In this document: one piece after another, positions 26,847 through 35,914 of the stretch | Position numbering within the stretch: position 1 is the first letter of the stretch | Layout of the letters: each line of letters begins with the position of its first letter | DNA from: Methanothrix soehngenii GP6 | Lineage (GTDB): Archaea; Halobacteriota; Methanosarcinia; Methanotrichales; Methanotrichaceae | Direction of reading: 5' to 3' | Assembly (NCBI RefSeq): GCF_000204415.1 | Contig: NC_015416.1 | Span: forward strand, 1,736,001 to 1,800,000 | DNA length: 64,000 nt | The notes under the pieces: model-generated | What the model saw: only the letters and a program-made list of their open reading frames with translations | What the model was told of the DNA's origin: nothing | Database searches by the model: none | Program-made: the position numbers and the translations under genes

Positions 26847-26874
26847 CCGCGCCCTTCAGGACGCGGTAGTTGAC
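26847..26874 (+). other. Right end of the second TnpB element (guide-RNA hairpin)
   Basis: Hairpin CCGCG-CCCTTCAGGA-CGCGG (26847-26866) then TAGTTGAC. The 5.3-kb copy ends the same way, with hairpin then TAGTTTAC. In TnpB systems the guide RNA ends here and the guide is read from the flank, which begins CTGAGAGCTTTTATAG. Confidence 0.6.
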
Positions 26875-26912
26875 CTGAGAGCTTTTATAGTGATCTCGCC
26901 ACATCTTGAGGG

Positions 26913-27731
26913 ATGAGCGAGCTACTTTCCACCTCCGGCAACAGACTTCTGGGGCTTTGCGATGACGCCTCTAGAGCTGTGGCCTCCTCTATCCGGGATA
27001 TGATCGGCACCGCGTCCGGCGGGCAGATGGTGAACATGGGTGCAGACGGCACTCCCACCAAGGTGATCGACCGCGCAGCAGAGAATGCGGTCCTGGATGT
27101 GTTGCAGTCGTCGGGCATGGGCTTTTTGGTGCTGAGCGAGGAGAGGGGAGAGGTGAGGATAGGCGAAAATCCCGACCATTTCCTTCATCTCGATCCCCTG
27201 GATGGGACATTCAACGCCATTTCTGGCATACCATTCTACGCCCTGTCAATCTACATCAGCGGGGATGATTGCCGGCTGGGATACATTTATGATCTCGCCC
27301 GAGGGCAGAGATTCTATGCTGAAGCGGGCAGAGGGGCTTATGCCGGATCGGGAGAGAGGATATGCGTATCCCGGAATGAGGACTTCAAGAATTTCAGCAT
27401 CTCTGCCTATACCATCAGGCCTAACACCGGCCGCATAACTGGAATAGGAAACAGGGTTAGGAGGATTCGAACCTTGGGGAGCGCTTCCCTGGAGATGGCG
27501 CTGGTCGCCAGGGGAATGCTGGATGCATTTGTCGATTTGCGGGGGATGATGAGGGTGGTGGATGTGGCTGCTGGTATCCTGATCATCGAGGAGGCGGGTG
27601 GAAGGGTATCCGATTCAGATGGAAACCAGCTCCATATGGCAGGAGACATGTGGCAGAAGAGGTGTCTCGTCGGCTCCAATGGCCTGCGGCATGAGGATCT
27701 GCTTAAGCTAATAGACGGTGGTTGCGATTAG
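26913..27731 (+). CDS. Inositol monophosphatase/fructose-1,6-bisphosphatase family phosphatase
   Basis: 272 residues. Metal-site motifs are SEERG (about 75-79), LDPLDGTFN (92-100) and VVDVAAGILIIEEAGG (about 209-224). Archaeal members hydrolyse inositol-1-phosphate and fructose-1,6-bisphosphate, and some act as NADP phosphatase. It overlaps the NAD kinase gene by 14 bp. In Methanocaldococcus an IMPase-like domain is fused to NAD kinase (MJ0917), so an NADP phosphatase role alongside the kinase is likely but not proven. Confidence 0.9.
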   Translation: MSELLSTSGNRLLGLCDDASRAVASSIRDMIGTASGGQMVNMGADGTPTKVIDRAAENAVLDVLQSSGMGFLVLSEERGEVRIGENPDHFLHLDPLDGTFNAISGIPFYALSIYISGDDCRLGYIYDLARGQRFYAEAGRGAYAGSGERICVSRNEDFKNFSISAYTIRPNTGRITGIGNRVRRIRTLGSASLEMALVARGMLDAFVDLRGMMRVVDVAAGILIIEEAGGRVSDSDGNQLHMAGDMWQKRCLVGSNGLRHEDLLKLIDGGCD

Positions 27732-28551
27732 GATCGGATTTGTCTCCCGCAGGGAGGAGGAGTCTGTCTTGCTGGCAGAGAGGCTCATGGATGAGATCGA
27801 GTCCTGGAATAGCGGTGTACAGATCCTGGCAGACGGGGATCTCGCCCTAACGATTGGAAGGCCGCCCTCATCCGTTCAGGAGATGGAACGGCTGAAAGTG
27901 GATTTTATTGTCTCCATAGGAGGAGACGGCACCATACTCAGGACTATTCATAAGATGGCAGATCCGGTGCCAATACTGGGGATAAACATGGGCACCCTGG
28001 GCTTTCTAGTGGATGTGGAGCCTGCGGATGCTCTGGAGACTATAAAGCGCCTGCTTTCGGGATTCGTGGTGGACGAGCGTTCCCGGCTGAAGCTGCTTTT
28101 GAACGGGGTCTGCATGCCCCGTGCCACCAATGAGATCGCCTTTTTAACCGCCAGCCCGGCCAAGATGATCGAGTTCGAGATCCTGGTTGACGGCTCCCTG
28201 ATGGAGGACTTCCGGGCGGATGGGGTGATCATAGCCACTGCCACCGGCTCCACCGCTTATGCCATGTCCGCCGGAGGGCCCATCGTCGACCCCCGGGTGG
28301 ATGCCATCGTCCTGGTTCCCATGGCCCCCTTCAAGCTCTCCAGCCGCCCCTGGGTGATGCCCGGGAACAGCGTCATCGAGGTCCGGCTCAAGCTGCCTGA
28401 GAAGGAGGCGCTGGTGGTGGTTGACGGCCAGAGCTCGACGAACATATCCACTAAGGATTCAATAGTGATAAGCAAAGCCAAGACCCCGGCCAGGTTTGTG
28501 AAGGCTGCAAAGGACGGCTTTTACGCCAAGGTGAAAAGCAAGCTGGCCTAG
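27718..28551 (+). CDS. nadK: NAD kinase
   Basis: 277 residues from GTG at 27718. It has the GGDGT motif (about 67-71), ATNEIAF, and a glycine/serine-rich ATGSTAYAMSAGGPIVDP segment: the complete NADK fold. It phosphorylates NAD+ to NADP+. It overlaps the phosphatase gene, so kinase and likely phosphatase would be made together, perhaps to set the NAD/NADP balance. Confidence 0.95.
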   Translation: MVAIRIGFVSRREEESVLLAERLMDEIESWNSGVQILADGDLALTIGRPPSSVQEMERLKVDFIVSIGGDGTILRTIHKMADPVPILGINMGTLGFLVDVEPADALETIKRLLSGFVVDERSRLKLLLNGVCMPRATNEIAFLTASPAKMIEFEILVDGSLMEDFRADGVIIATATGSTAYAMSAGGPIVDPRVDAIVLVPMAPFKLSSRPWVMPGNSVIEVRLKLPEKEALVVVDGQSSTNISTKDSIVISKAKTPARFVKAAKDGFYAKVKSKLA

Positions 28552-28609
28552 GCAATCAGGCAATCGAGCTGGCTCTCAATTCGCCATATCATGCTAATGC
28601 CGCCAGCCT

Positions 28610-29668
28610 TCAGCCCACCTCTCTTTTAAGCATCAGCGTGGCAGCGATGAACATCAGCATGAAGAAGGCTCCCAAAAAGATGAGATCCGGCAAGATCTGA
28701 TACAACGATGCTCCCTTGAGCATTATCGCCCTCAGGGCGTCGCTGGCATAGGTCAGGGGCAGAATGTTGGAGATGGGGCGGAGGAAACCCGGAACGGACT
28801 GAACCGGCCAGAACACCCCGCACAGCACTATCTGAGGAATGATTACAATGGGGATGAACTGCACCACCTGAAACTCGCTTCTAGCGAAGTTGGATACGAA
28901 CGAGCCCAGAGCAAGTGCGCCTGCGCCCAGCAAGAGGATTATGGCGAAAGCATCCAGAGGGCTTCCCTTCATTGGCACGCCGAATAAATAGATCACGATC
29001 AAAAGAGTGGTTGCCGACTGGATAATGGCCACCAGGCTGAAGCCCAGGATGTAGCCGGAGACGATCTCCACCCGGCTCAGGGGCGAGACCATGAACTTCT
29101 CCAGCGTCCCCAAGGTCCTCTCCCGGAGAAAGGATATGGCGGCGATGATGAATGCGAAGAAGAATGCCACCAGGCCTAAAATCGCCGGGCCGATGGTATC
29201 GATCATCTCCAGGTCGTAGCCGAAGATGTAGCGAGTGATGATGGGCGGATATGAATCGGTCCGGATCGACACCTCCCTGCTCACTCCGGTCTGCACCGCA
29301 GCCATAACCCTCTCCGAGATCTGCAGGCTGCTGGAGTCAAGCAAAACCCCCACCTCTTCTGGCTGGATGACTACCGCACCATCCAGCCTGCCCTCAGAGA
29401 TGAGCTTCTCTGCGTCCGACTGCGAGCCAAGATAGAGGATATCGAAGTCGTCTAAGGATGCGATGTAGTCACGCAACGGTTCATGGCCTCCGCCGTCCAC
29501 CAGACCCAGCTGAACCCCTGTCATCTCTCCGGAGAGGGCATAGCCGAAGAGTATCATCAGGACGACAGGAGCGAACAGGATCAGGCCGATGGTGCGCCGG
29601 TCTCTTTTAAGCTGACGGACGACCCTCAGGGCAACAACGCCCACACGCTCCGGTTTTGGCCTTTTCAT
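28610..29668 (-). CDS. ABC-2 type transporter permease
   Basis: 352 residues with an N-terminal helix (IGLILFAPVVLMILFGYALSG), an extracytoplasmic domain of about 130 residues, and five C-terminal helices including FLRERTLGTLEKFMVSPLSR, the ABC-2 signature. This is the YhhJ/NatB exporter layout. Its ATG overlaps the ATPase stop (ATGA). Substrate unknown. Confidence 0.92.
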   Translation of the reverse strand: MKRPKPERVGVVALRVVRQLKRDRRTIGLILFAPVVLMILFGYALSGEMTGVQLGLVDGGGHEPLRDYIASLDDFDILYLGSQSDAEKLISEGRLDGAVVIQPEEVGVLLDSSSLQISERVMAAVQTGVSREVSIRTDSYPPIITRYIFGYDLEMIDTIGPAILGLVAFFFAFIIAAISFLRERTLGTLEKFMVSPLSRVEIVSGYILGFSLVAIIQSATTLLIVIYLFGVPMKGSPLDAFAIILLLGAGALALGSFVSNFARSEFQVVQFIPIVIIPQIVLCGVFWPVQSVPGFLRPISNILPLTYASDALRAIMLKGASLYQILPDLIFLGAFFMLMFIAATLMLKREVG

Positions 29669-30573
29669 GCCCCCTCCGAGAGGCGCAAGAAAGCCTCCTC
29701 CAGCCTGGGCTCAGAAAGCCTGATATCCCGGGGAGATATCTGGGCCAAGACATCTTTGATCTGAGCATGGCTCTTGAGGGTGACCGTCACCACCCCACCA
29801 TCGATCTCTGCCTCAAATCCCAGCGACTGCAGCAGAATAGCATCATCCTCCGGCTGGGCCAGCCAGAGACGGAGCCTGGGCCCCAGGCCTGCCTGGTTCA
29901 AAATCTCCTCCGGGCTGCCCTGGGCGGCCATCCTTCCCGCCCGCATGTAGCCCACCATCTGGCACCGTTCCGCCTCATCCATGAGGTGGGTGGTGATGAT
30001 CACCGTCTTTCCCGCCTCGGCCATGCTCTGGAAATACTCCCAGAAGGTCTTCCTCAGGCGGGGGTCTATCCCTACAGTGGGCTCGTCAAGCAAGAGCAGC
30101 TCAGGCCGGTGGACGAGGGTACAGGCCAGTGAGAGCCTCTGGTACATCCCGCCGGAGAGGGCTCCTGCCAGGCGTTTGCGGTGTTCGGAGAGGTCGACCA
30201 TTCTCAGCAGCTCTTCAATCCTGTCCTCTCGATCCTGGCCCTTTATGCCATAGAGCCCGGAATAAAACTGCATGTTCTCCTCCACCGTCAGGTCGGGATA
30301 GAGGGCCTTATGCTGGGTCATATAGCCGATCCGGGAGTAGATCTCCTCCACATCAGAGACTGGCCGATCCAGAACCCTCAGCTCTCCAGAGTCCAGGCGG
30401 AGCAACCGGACTATCGCCCGGATGAATGTGGTCTTGCCCGAGCCGTTGGGCCCCAGGAGGCAGTAGGTCACCCCGCGGGGAATGTCCACATCCAGCCCGT
30501 CCAATACCCTCAACTGTCCGAAGCTCTTGGTCGCGCCGCGGGCCGAGACGGCCGGGCTTTTATCGACTGCCAT
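29665..30573 (-). CDS. ABC-2 exporter ATP-binding protein
   Basis: 302 residues. Walker A GPNGSGKT, signature LSGGMYQR (a change from LSGGQ), Walker B LLLLDEPTVGIDPR and switch His in ITTHLMDEAERC. ATG at 30573 lies 5 bp after the upstream gene's stop, and is preferred to an in-frame start inside that gene. It powers the permease encoded next. Confidence 0.94.
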   Translation of the reverse strand: MAVDKSPAVSARGATKSFGQLRVLDGLDVDIPRGVTYCLLGPNGSGKTTFIRAIVRLLRLDSGELRVLDRPVSDVEEIYSRIGYMTQHKALYPDLTVEENMQFYSGLYGIKGQDREDRIEELLRMVDLSEHRKRLAGALSGGMYQRLSLACTLVHRPELLLLDEPTVGIDPRLRKTFWEYFQSMAEAGKTVIITTHLMDEAERCQMVGYMRAGRMAAQGSPEEILNQAGLGPRLRLWLAQPEDDAILLQSLGFEAEIDGGVVTVTLKSHAQIKDVLAQISPRDIRLSEPRLEEAFLRLSEGA

Positions 30574-30578
30574 GAACC

Positions 30579-31694
30579 TCAGACCCTCTTTTTTCTGCGG
30601 ATGAATATTATCAGCACCGCAGCCAGCAGGGCGAGAAAAAGTAGAATAGCCAGCGCCCATTCCCTGCCCTCCTCCTCGATTCTCACATAGGCGTTCTCCC
30701 AGTCGGTCAGGCCCTCCCTGCGGCTGTCGGAGAACTGGAAGAGGATTTTTAGCTGGTAGTTCTTGCCGGGAAGGGCGTCCTTGGAGACATCCAGCTTATA
30801 GAGAAGCTCTGCCTCCTCCTGGGGTGCAAGGGTGGGGATGGGAGACTCGTCAACGCTCACATACAGGCCGCTTTCCGGACGGAGACGGGCGACGAGGTCG
30901 GACGCCCGGTCGTCCCCCACATTCTTCACCCTTATCCGGATCACATTCCCCTCCGAGCCCGGACGGAGAGAGGTGGGTGTGACATTGAGGACCTGAAACT
31001 GAGCCCCGCTTCTCCTCTCCACAATCAGTTCGATGGGAATGGTCTGGCTGAGGGAATCGTACCAGTAATAGACATCCGGGTTCTCCGGCCGGTCTTCATC
31101 CTCTTTCGCCGCCACGTCCTTCTGATAGGTGTAGTTGACCTGGGCCAGCAAGCGGTAGCTGCCGGGGAGGGCGTTCTCATAGGCCTCCAGGGGGAACTCC
31201 AGCCGGGATGAGGTCTGGCCCTCGCGGATGTTGCCGGGAAAGGCCACCGAGCGCTTGATATCTATTGCGCTCTGGTTCTCCGCCCGGAGGAGGACGGAGA
31301 CATCCTGGGCCACAGTCCTCTGCTTTTCCAACTCCAGTTCCCTTTGGGCTGCCAGGATCTCCTCTCTTTTGTTGGCTGCCGGCTCCTCGTTTATCTGAAA
31401 GGAGGTTATGCGCCCCCGGTTGGTCAGGGTCATGGTGAGGGCGGTCTCCTCCCCCTGATAGATGCGAGACCTGTCCAGGGATGCGGTCAGATTGGGGGTG
31501 CCGTAGACCTTGTAGTAGTCGGCTGAGAACCTCTCCGGCGGGATGGGGGCTCCGCTCTCGGCGGCCAGCCCGAGGAGGACCGAGGATAAGGATAGAATCA
31601 GAGATGCAACGAATACGAACCTGGCAAGGTGCAGGGCGGCGTACTTCTCTGAGTCGTCAATTGATCTTTTGTTTTTTGACCATTTGTCAATCAT
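30579..31694 (-). CDS. COG1361-like extracellular protein, first gene of the ABC-2 operon
   Basis: 371 residues: an N-terminal hydrophobic signal/anchor (about 29-45), two or three beta-sandwich CARDB-like domains (TLTNRGRI..., VKNVGDDRASD...), and a C-terminal helix followed by IRRKKRV. It probably works outside the membrane with the ABC-2 pair. The same kind of protein precedes the MacB-like permease at the left edge, so the genome uses this partnership at least twice in 32 kb. Confidence 0.82.
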   Translation of the reverse strand: MIDKWSKNKRSIDDSEKYAALHLARFVFVASLILSLSSVLLGLAAESGAPIPPERFSADYYKVYGTPNLTASLDRSRIYQGEETALTMTLTNRGRITSFQINEEPAANKREEILAAQRELELEKQRTVAQDVSVLLRAENQSAIDIKRSVAFPGNIREGQTSSRLEFPLEAYENALPGSYRLLAQVNYTYQKDVAAKEDEDRPENPDVYYWYDSLSQTIPIELIVERRSGAQFQVLNVTPTSLRPGSEGNVIRIRVKNVGDDRASDLVARLRPESGLYVSVDESPIPTLAPQEEAELLYKLDVSKDALPGKNYQLKILFQFSDSRREGLTDWENAYVRIEEEGREWALAILLFLALLAAVLIIFIRRKKRV

Positions 31695-31793
31695 GGACCA
31701 ATCCTCCTTCAGCCGGCGTGACCGGGCATGACAAAAATCCGAATAAGAATATGGTGCTTTTGCTATTTAGAGATTCCCATTTCTACTGGCCCC

Positions 31794-32390
31794 TCAATCC
31801 TTGCAGCCAAGTCGTGGCAGGAACATGGGCACCCTCAGCCGATACTCCTCGTATGCCTTTCCGAACTCCTCTTTCAGGGATCGCTCCTCATGGAGGGCAC
31901 CGAGATAAAAGTAGAATGTGGCCATGATATTGAAGGTCAGAAGATTCATGGTCATGATCGGGCTGGTCCAGAGGAAGAGAATGGCAAACAGGAAGAGTGG
32001 GTTTCTCAGGTGGCAGTAAAGGCCGCCGGTCACTAGAGCTCGCTCCCGGCCCGGACGGGGCCGCCCCTCTAGCCCCAGGAAGTCCAGAACGCCTGTCTGG
32101 AAAAGGGTGATCAGCAGCATGGCAGCCGCCAGGAGCTGGGCGGCGGCCATCAGCCCAAAAGCCGGCCAGGGAGCGATGTAGATGACCTCATCCGGTAGAT
32201 AGAGGAGGATAAAGATGAAAGGCAGCAGCATAATCAGGGCCAGCAGATTGAAGGCCAGCCGCCCCCAGCGGTCCAACGCCCCGCACGCCCTCTCCTTTGC
32301 CCATCTCTTGAACCGGGGATCGGCCAGGAGGCTATGAACAGAGGCAAAAACCAGAAAATAAGCCGCCATGGCCAATGCACCCGATCCCAT
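31794..32390 (-). CDS. Isoprenylcysteine/phospholipid methyltransferase-like (ICMT/NnrU type) membrane protein
   Basis: 198 residues, about five to six helices. The C-terminal SAM-site pattern is present: LVTGGLYCHLRNPLFL, then LHEERSLKEEFGKAYEEYRLRVPMFLP, as in ICMT and PEMT families. It probably methylates a lipid or lipid-linked group; the substrate is unknown. 31695-31793 is a short gap. Confidence 0.8.
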   Translation of the reverse strand: MGSGALAMAAYFLVFASVHSLLADPRFKRWAKERACGALDRWGRLAFNLLALIMLLPFIFILLYLPDEVIYIAPWPAFGLMAAAQLLAAAMLLITLFQTGVLDFLGLEGRPRPGRERALVTGGLYCHLRNPLFLFAILFLWTSPIMTMNLLTFNIMATFYFYLGALHEERSLKEEFGKAYEEYRLRVPMFLPRLGCKD

Positions 32391-32425
32391 ATCTGCTCGA
32401 ACTCCGGAAGGATCTCTTTAGCCCC

Positions 32426-32917
32426 TCATTTCAGGGGGAGGTAGAATAAGACATCCTCGTCGGGAATGCAGGCCACGGACAGGCCCCGCCTCTGCAAAAG
32501 CACAGATACAGCCTCCATCAGCTCCAGGATGCATTGGTTGTGCCTTTCCACGCATATGCCCTTGAAGTCCTCAAAGCCTCCGGTGACCAGGTCCTCACCG
32601 AACTCCATCTGGGGGAGGTTCACCTCCAGCTCCGTCAGCTCCTCAATACACAGGCCGCTATTCGTGGCCACCTGATCCAGCATCTCCATATACTGATCAT
32701 AATCCATGGCATAGACCACTCCCCGCACCCGGCCGGATTGGTCCTCCTTCGACCGGGCCATATAGAGGGGCAGGCCCGATATGTCTATCTCCTCAGGCGG
32801 CTTGCCGATTGCGATCTCTTCTGCCGCCCTCTGCATCACCCTGAGGACGTCATCCAGGCCCTCCAGAACCTTAGAGGCTACGGTTTCCAGCATATATTTG
32901 CCATTAGCGGTAGTCAT
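32426..32917 (-). CDS. Hypothetical protein, about 163 residues
   Basis: Acidic, soluble, with no signal or membrane helix. It is mainly helical, with paired segments KVLEGLDDVLRVMQRAAEEIAIG and ILELMEAVSVLLQRRGLS. I recognise no family. The ATG at 32917 is chosen over the in-frame start at 32926 because GGAG lies about 8 bases upstream. It stands 35 bp from the ICMT-like gene and may be cotranscribed with it. Confidence 0.65.
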   Translation of the reverse strand: MTTANGKYMLETVASKVLEGLDDVLRVMQRAAEEIAIGKPPEEIDISGLPLYMARSKEDQSGRVRGVVYAMDYDQYMEMLDQVATNSGLCIEELTELEVNLPQMEFGEDLVTGGFEDFKGICVERHNQCILELMEAVSVLLQRRGLSVACIPDEDVLFYLPLK

Positions 32918-33054
32918 TTGGCCCACTCCGTCCAGCTAAGTCGGATCTGGTCCTGCCCGGGAACCCGGGCGGGAATCGTCCGGCAGCAGATCCTCGTCAA
33001 AGCGCTGCTCACGGCGTCATTAGTATCTAGGAGCTAATAGAATTTACGTTTAAT

Positions 33055-33213
33055 ATCATTCCCGCCAGCAATGCCTATGATCTGGTGCTCCTCTCGGAGT
33101 TCATAAGCCCCGAGGAGCTGGTAAGCTATCAGAAGCATCCGGAGCATGTCAGGGTGGCGGAGGTGGCGGGTCAGGTCTGCGAGTCCAGGATCGTGGTGGA
33201 CTATGCCTGCTAA
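33055..33213 (+). pseudogene. Remnant of a stress-responsive A/B-barrel (Dabb) gene
   Basis: The plus strand encodes ASNAYDLVLLSEFISPEEL and SYQKHPEHVRVAEVAGQVCE, ending VVDYAC and TAA. These match the C-terminal half of Dabb proteins (PF07876). The N-terminal half is absent; a stop lies just before at 33052. Convergent with the U32 gene, with 1 bp between stops. Confidence 0.7.
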
Positions 33214-33214
33214 T

Positions 33215-35749
33215 TCAGTCCTTCAGCCCTCTGAGAAAGTGGCCATGGGTAATTCCCCCCAGGGCCAGGGGCTGAATCCTCGCCTTCAAATCCAGAAGCC
33301 CTTCCTTTAAAGGCGCGGGATCAGTGGCCAATAGCTTTTCGGTCCGCTCTATCGCCTGATTATAAGCCCCTGTCACCTGCCGAGCATAGCTTTCCGTCCG
33401 CCCTCTGGCGTCCAGGGATATCCCGTCCAGTCCTATCCGGCAGATCTCAGGCAAGAGGTCGATCAGACAGGTCTCGGCGGAGTTGAAGATATGGGTCCTG
33501 CCCTCGTCATCCACCTTCAAAGGAAAGATGTGCTTGAAATCCTGCAGGCCCCAGAACTCCTCCGAAGATCTTCCTTTGGCCAGTTGGGGGACGGAGTCCT
33601 CGGCCACCATCACTTCCAGGCTGCCCTGGACGACTAGCTCCAGCTTCGGGTTTCCGTCCCGGCCGGGCAGAGCTCGGAGGGCGGAGGCGGCATCCTTCAG
33701 CTGGTGGCTGGACAGCTCCGGGGAGAGGGTGAGCCAGCTGAACTGGGGTGCAAGGGCCTGGGCAGTCAGGTGGTTCCAGACGTTCAGCCCGGATCCGCCA
33801 TAAATAGGCATTTCGGGCATCTTCTCTTTGATCGCCCAGGCAGGGCCGACGTTCTCCACCATGATCCCGTTCACCTGGACCTGGGAGAGCAGGGGCAGGG
33901 CAAGGTCAATGAAATCATCCCGAGTGATTCGCGGCCACTTCCAGATCAGCTCTGCCTTGCCGCATAGCTTTTTTGCCTCCAGAAGCTGGGCCAGGATCGT
34001 CTCTATTCTGTCCCGATCTTTTCGCCCTTTTTCCATCAGGGGCTCGAAGTATATCCGACGAGATCCGCCCTCAACCGCTCCCTTCAATATATCCAGGCGG
34101 TCGGCATAGACGGACAATTTGGGCCTGCTCCATTCCTCCCCAGCCCTTCTCGCCGGAAGCTCGAGCTTCTGGAGGCGATCCTTCGCCTCCCTGATCCGGT
34201 CCGATGCCGGGCGGCGGCCTTCCAGCACAGCCTTCTCCAGCCCGGCCAGAAGATCGCGGCGCAGCTGGTTTAAGGCACCCGGAGGGGAGAAGAGCCCTCC
34301 TGGATAGTCCATCTCAACCTTTCTGACCACAAAGGGGGTGCCTCCGGTCTTTCTCATCTGGGATTCGATCTGCTCCGGGGTCTGGGGCCTATTTACGGCC
34401 TCCTCCATCCTGGATTCCCCTCGGGCCACTGCCAGCTCGCCGCTATCCAGCCGGCCTTCGGCAACTGGAAATCCATCCTCCCAGGTGAGGGTGATGTCCA
34501 CGGGAATAGAAGCCCTCTCCCTGGCTGCGATCTCCTCTGCCCTTCTGGCCAGGGCAGTGCTGCCGGTGAGAAATACTCTGGCCCCGGGACGGACTCTATC
34601 CGGGGTCCTGAGTCGTACCAGGCCATCCTTTTCGATGGCCTTCTGCACCACAAGACCCATCTCCTGGCCAGGAGACTGGAATACCAGGCCGTCCCCTTTC
34701 TCTGGCACAAGTGAAGCGCAAAGACGGACTGCTGCCTCGCCTCTCTGGGGATCATAGGAGGCCACGCTTCCTATGAGGAGCCCCTGATTGTCCGACATCC
34801 CTCTGCCCATGACATCCTTTGCCCCCAGCAGGTGGCCTGATGTGAAGTCGCGGTTGAAGGCCAGGGCTAAGTCCCTCTCCTCCTCTTTCGAGGGCGACCA
34901 GCTTCCGCGGGCGATGCCGTCCAGTGCCCTCCGGTAGATGCTGGTGACGATGGCCACATACTGGTGGGACTTCATCCTCCCTTCGATCTTCAGGGACTGC
35001 ACAGGCGAGCGGACTATCTTATCCAGATGCCTGTAGACGGAAAGGTCGCGAGTGGAGATGATATAGCTCTCCTTTTGGGCCACAGCCTGCAGGCCCACTG
35101 GCCGGCCGTATTCGTCCTTTCTGCCATGCATCAGGACATACGGTTTCCTGCAGGGTTGGGCGCACATCCCCCTGTTGCCGCTCCGCCCGCCGATGGCCGA
35201 GGAGAGAAGACACTGGCCAGAGTAAGAGTAGCAGAGGGCACCGTGCACGAATACCTCCAGGCCCAGTCCCGCCTTTTCCATCTTCTGTCCCCATCTTTCA
35301 ATCTCTTCTATAGTGACCTCTCTGGCCAGGACGACCCTATTGAAGCCACCCTGGGCAGCATAGAGAGCACCAGGGAGATTGTGGATGGTCATCTGGGTGG
35401 AGGCATGCCTCTCCAGGTCTGGAACAAGCTGGCGGGCCAGTGAGGCTGCGCCCAGGTCCTGGAGAAGAATGGCATCCGCACCCAGATCGTACAGCTGAAC
35501 GAGGTACTCGGCTAAATCGAGCAGCTCCTCCTCCCTGATCAGGGTATTGACGGTAACGTAAACTTTCACCCCACGCAGGTGGGCGTAGTCTATGGCCTCC
35601 GTCAGGGCGGTGTGGTCGAAGTTTGCAGCGAACTTCCTTGCCCCAAACCTCTTGCCGCTCAGGTACACCGCATCCGCACCTGCCGCTATGGCAGAGTGCA
35701 GGGCCTGGGGCGAGCCAGCAGGGGCGAGGAGTTCAGGCAGTCTTATCAA
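33215..35749 (-). CDS. Peptidase U32 family protein (RlhA/TrhP-like, with DUF3656)
   Basis: 844 residues from a TTG at 35749. The U32 core starts LPELLAPAGSPQALHSAIAAGADAVYLSG and includes FVHGALCYSYSGQCLLSS and GNRGMCAQPCRKPY, the cysteines that hold an iron-sulfur cluster in RlhA/TrhP. The later part holds DUF3656 and a second barrel-like half. Bacterial relatives hydroxylate 23S rRNA or tRNA uridine from prephenate-derived groups; RNA modification is the best guess. Despite its name, protease activity is doubtful. Confidence 0.88.
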   Translation of the reverse strand: MIRLPELLAPAGSPQALHSAIAAGADAVYLSGKRFGARKFAANFDHTALTEAIDYAHLRGVKVYVTVNTLIREEELLDLAEYLVQLYDLGADAILLQDLGAASLARQLVPDLERHASTQMTIHNLPGALYAAQGGFNRVVLAREVTIEEIERWGQKMEKAGLGLEVFVHGALCYSYSGQCLLSSAIGGRSGNRGMCAQPCRKPYVLMHGRKDEYGRPVGLQAVAQKESYIISTRDLSVYRHLDKIVRSPVQSLKIEGRMKSHQYVAIVTSIYRRALDGIARGSWSPSKEEERDLALAFNRDFTSGHLLGAKDVMGRGMSDNQGLLIGSVASYDPQRGEAAVRLCASLVPEKGDGLVFQSPGQEMGLVVQKAIEKDGLVRLRTPDRVRPGARVFLTGSTALARRAEEIAARERASIPVDITLTWEDGFPVAEGRLDSGELAVARGESRMEEAVNRPQTPEQIESQMRKTGGTPFVVRKVEMDYPGGLFSPPGALNQLRRDLLAGLEKAVLEGRRPASDRIREAKDRLQKLELPARRAGEEWSRPKLSVYADRLDILKGAVEGGSRRIYFEPLMEKGRKDRDRIETILAQLLEAKKLCGKAELIWKWPRITRDDFIDLALPLLSQVQVNGIMVENVGPAWAIKEKMPEMPIYGGSGLNVWNHLTAQALAPQFSWLTLSPELSSHQLKDAASALRALPGRDGNPKLELVVQGSLEVMVAEDSVPQLAKGRSSEEFWGLQDFKHIFPLKVDDEGRTHIFNSAETCLIDLLPEICRIGLDGISLDARGRTESYARQVTGAYNQAIERTEKLLATDPAPLKEGLLDLKARIQPLALGGITHGHFLRGLKD

Positions 35750-35914
35750 TGTCAGTCAGAATGACTGTTGCCCCTGAGTTGATAAGCCCTATCCTTACCG
35801 TAAAAGAGGAGCCTCAATGATCATCTGGATTTTTATTCATCTGCCTGAAGATGACGATGTCTTAAGCGGGTTATTTATCTGATGAATTGCATTTACATAG
35901 TTCTGGTGGATGTG

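Noticed and set aside
26881-26912. Separate promoter-linked RNA gene between TnpB right end and IMPase
   Set aside because: CTTTTATAG is more simply the TATA box for the phosphatase gene, about 25-30 bases before its ATG.
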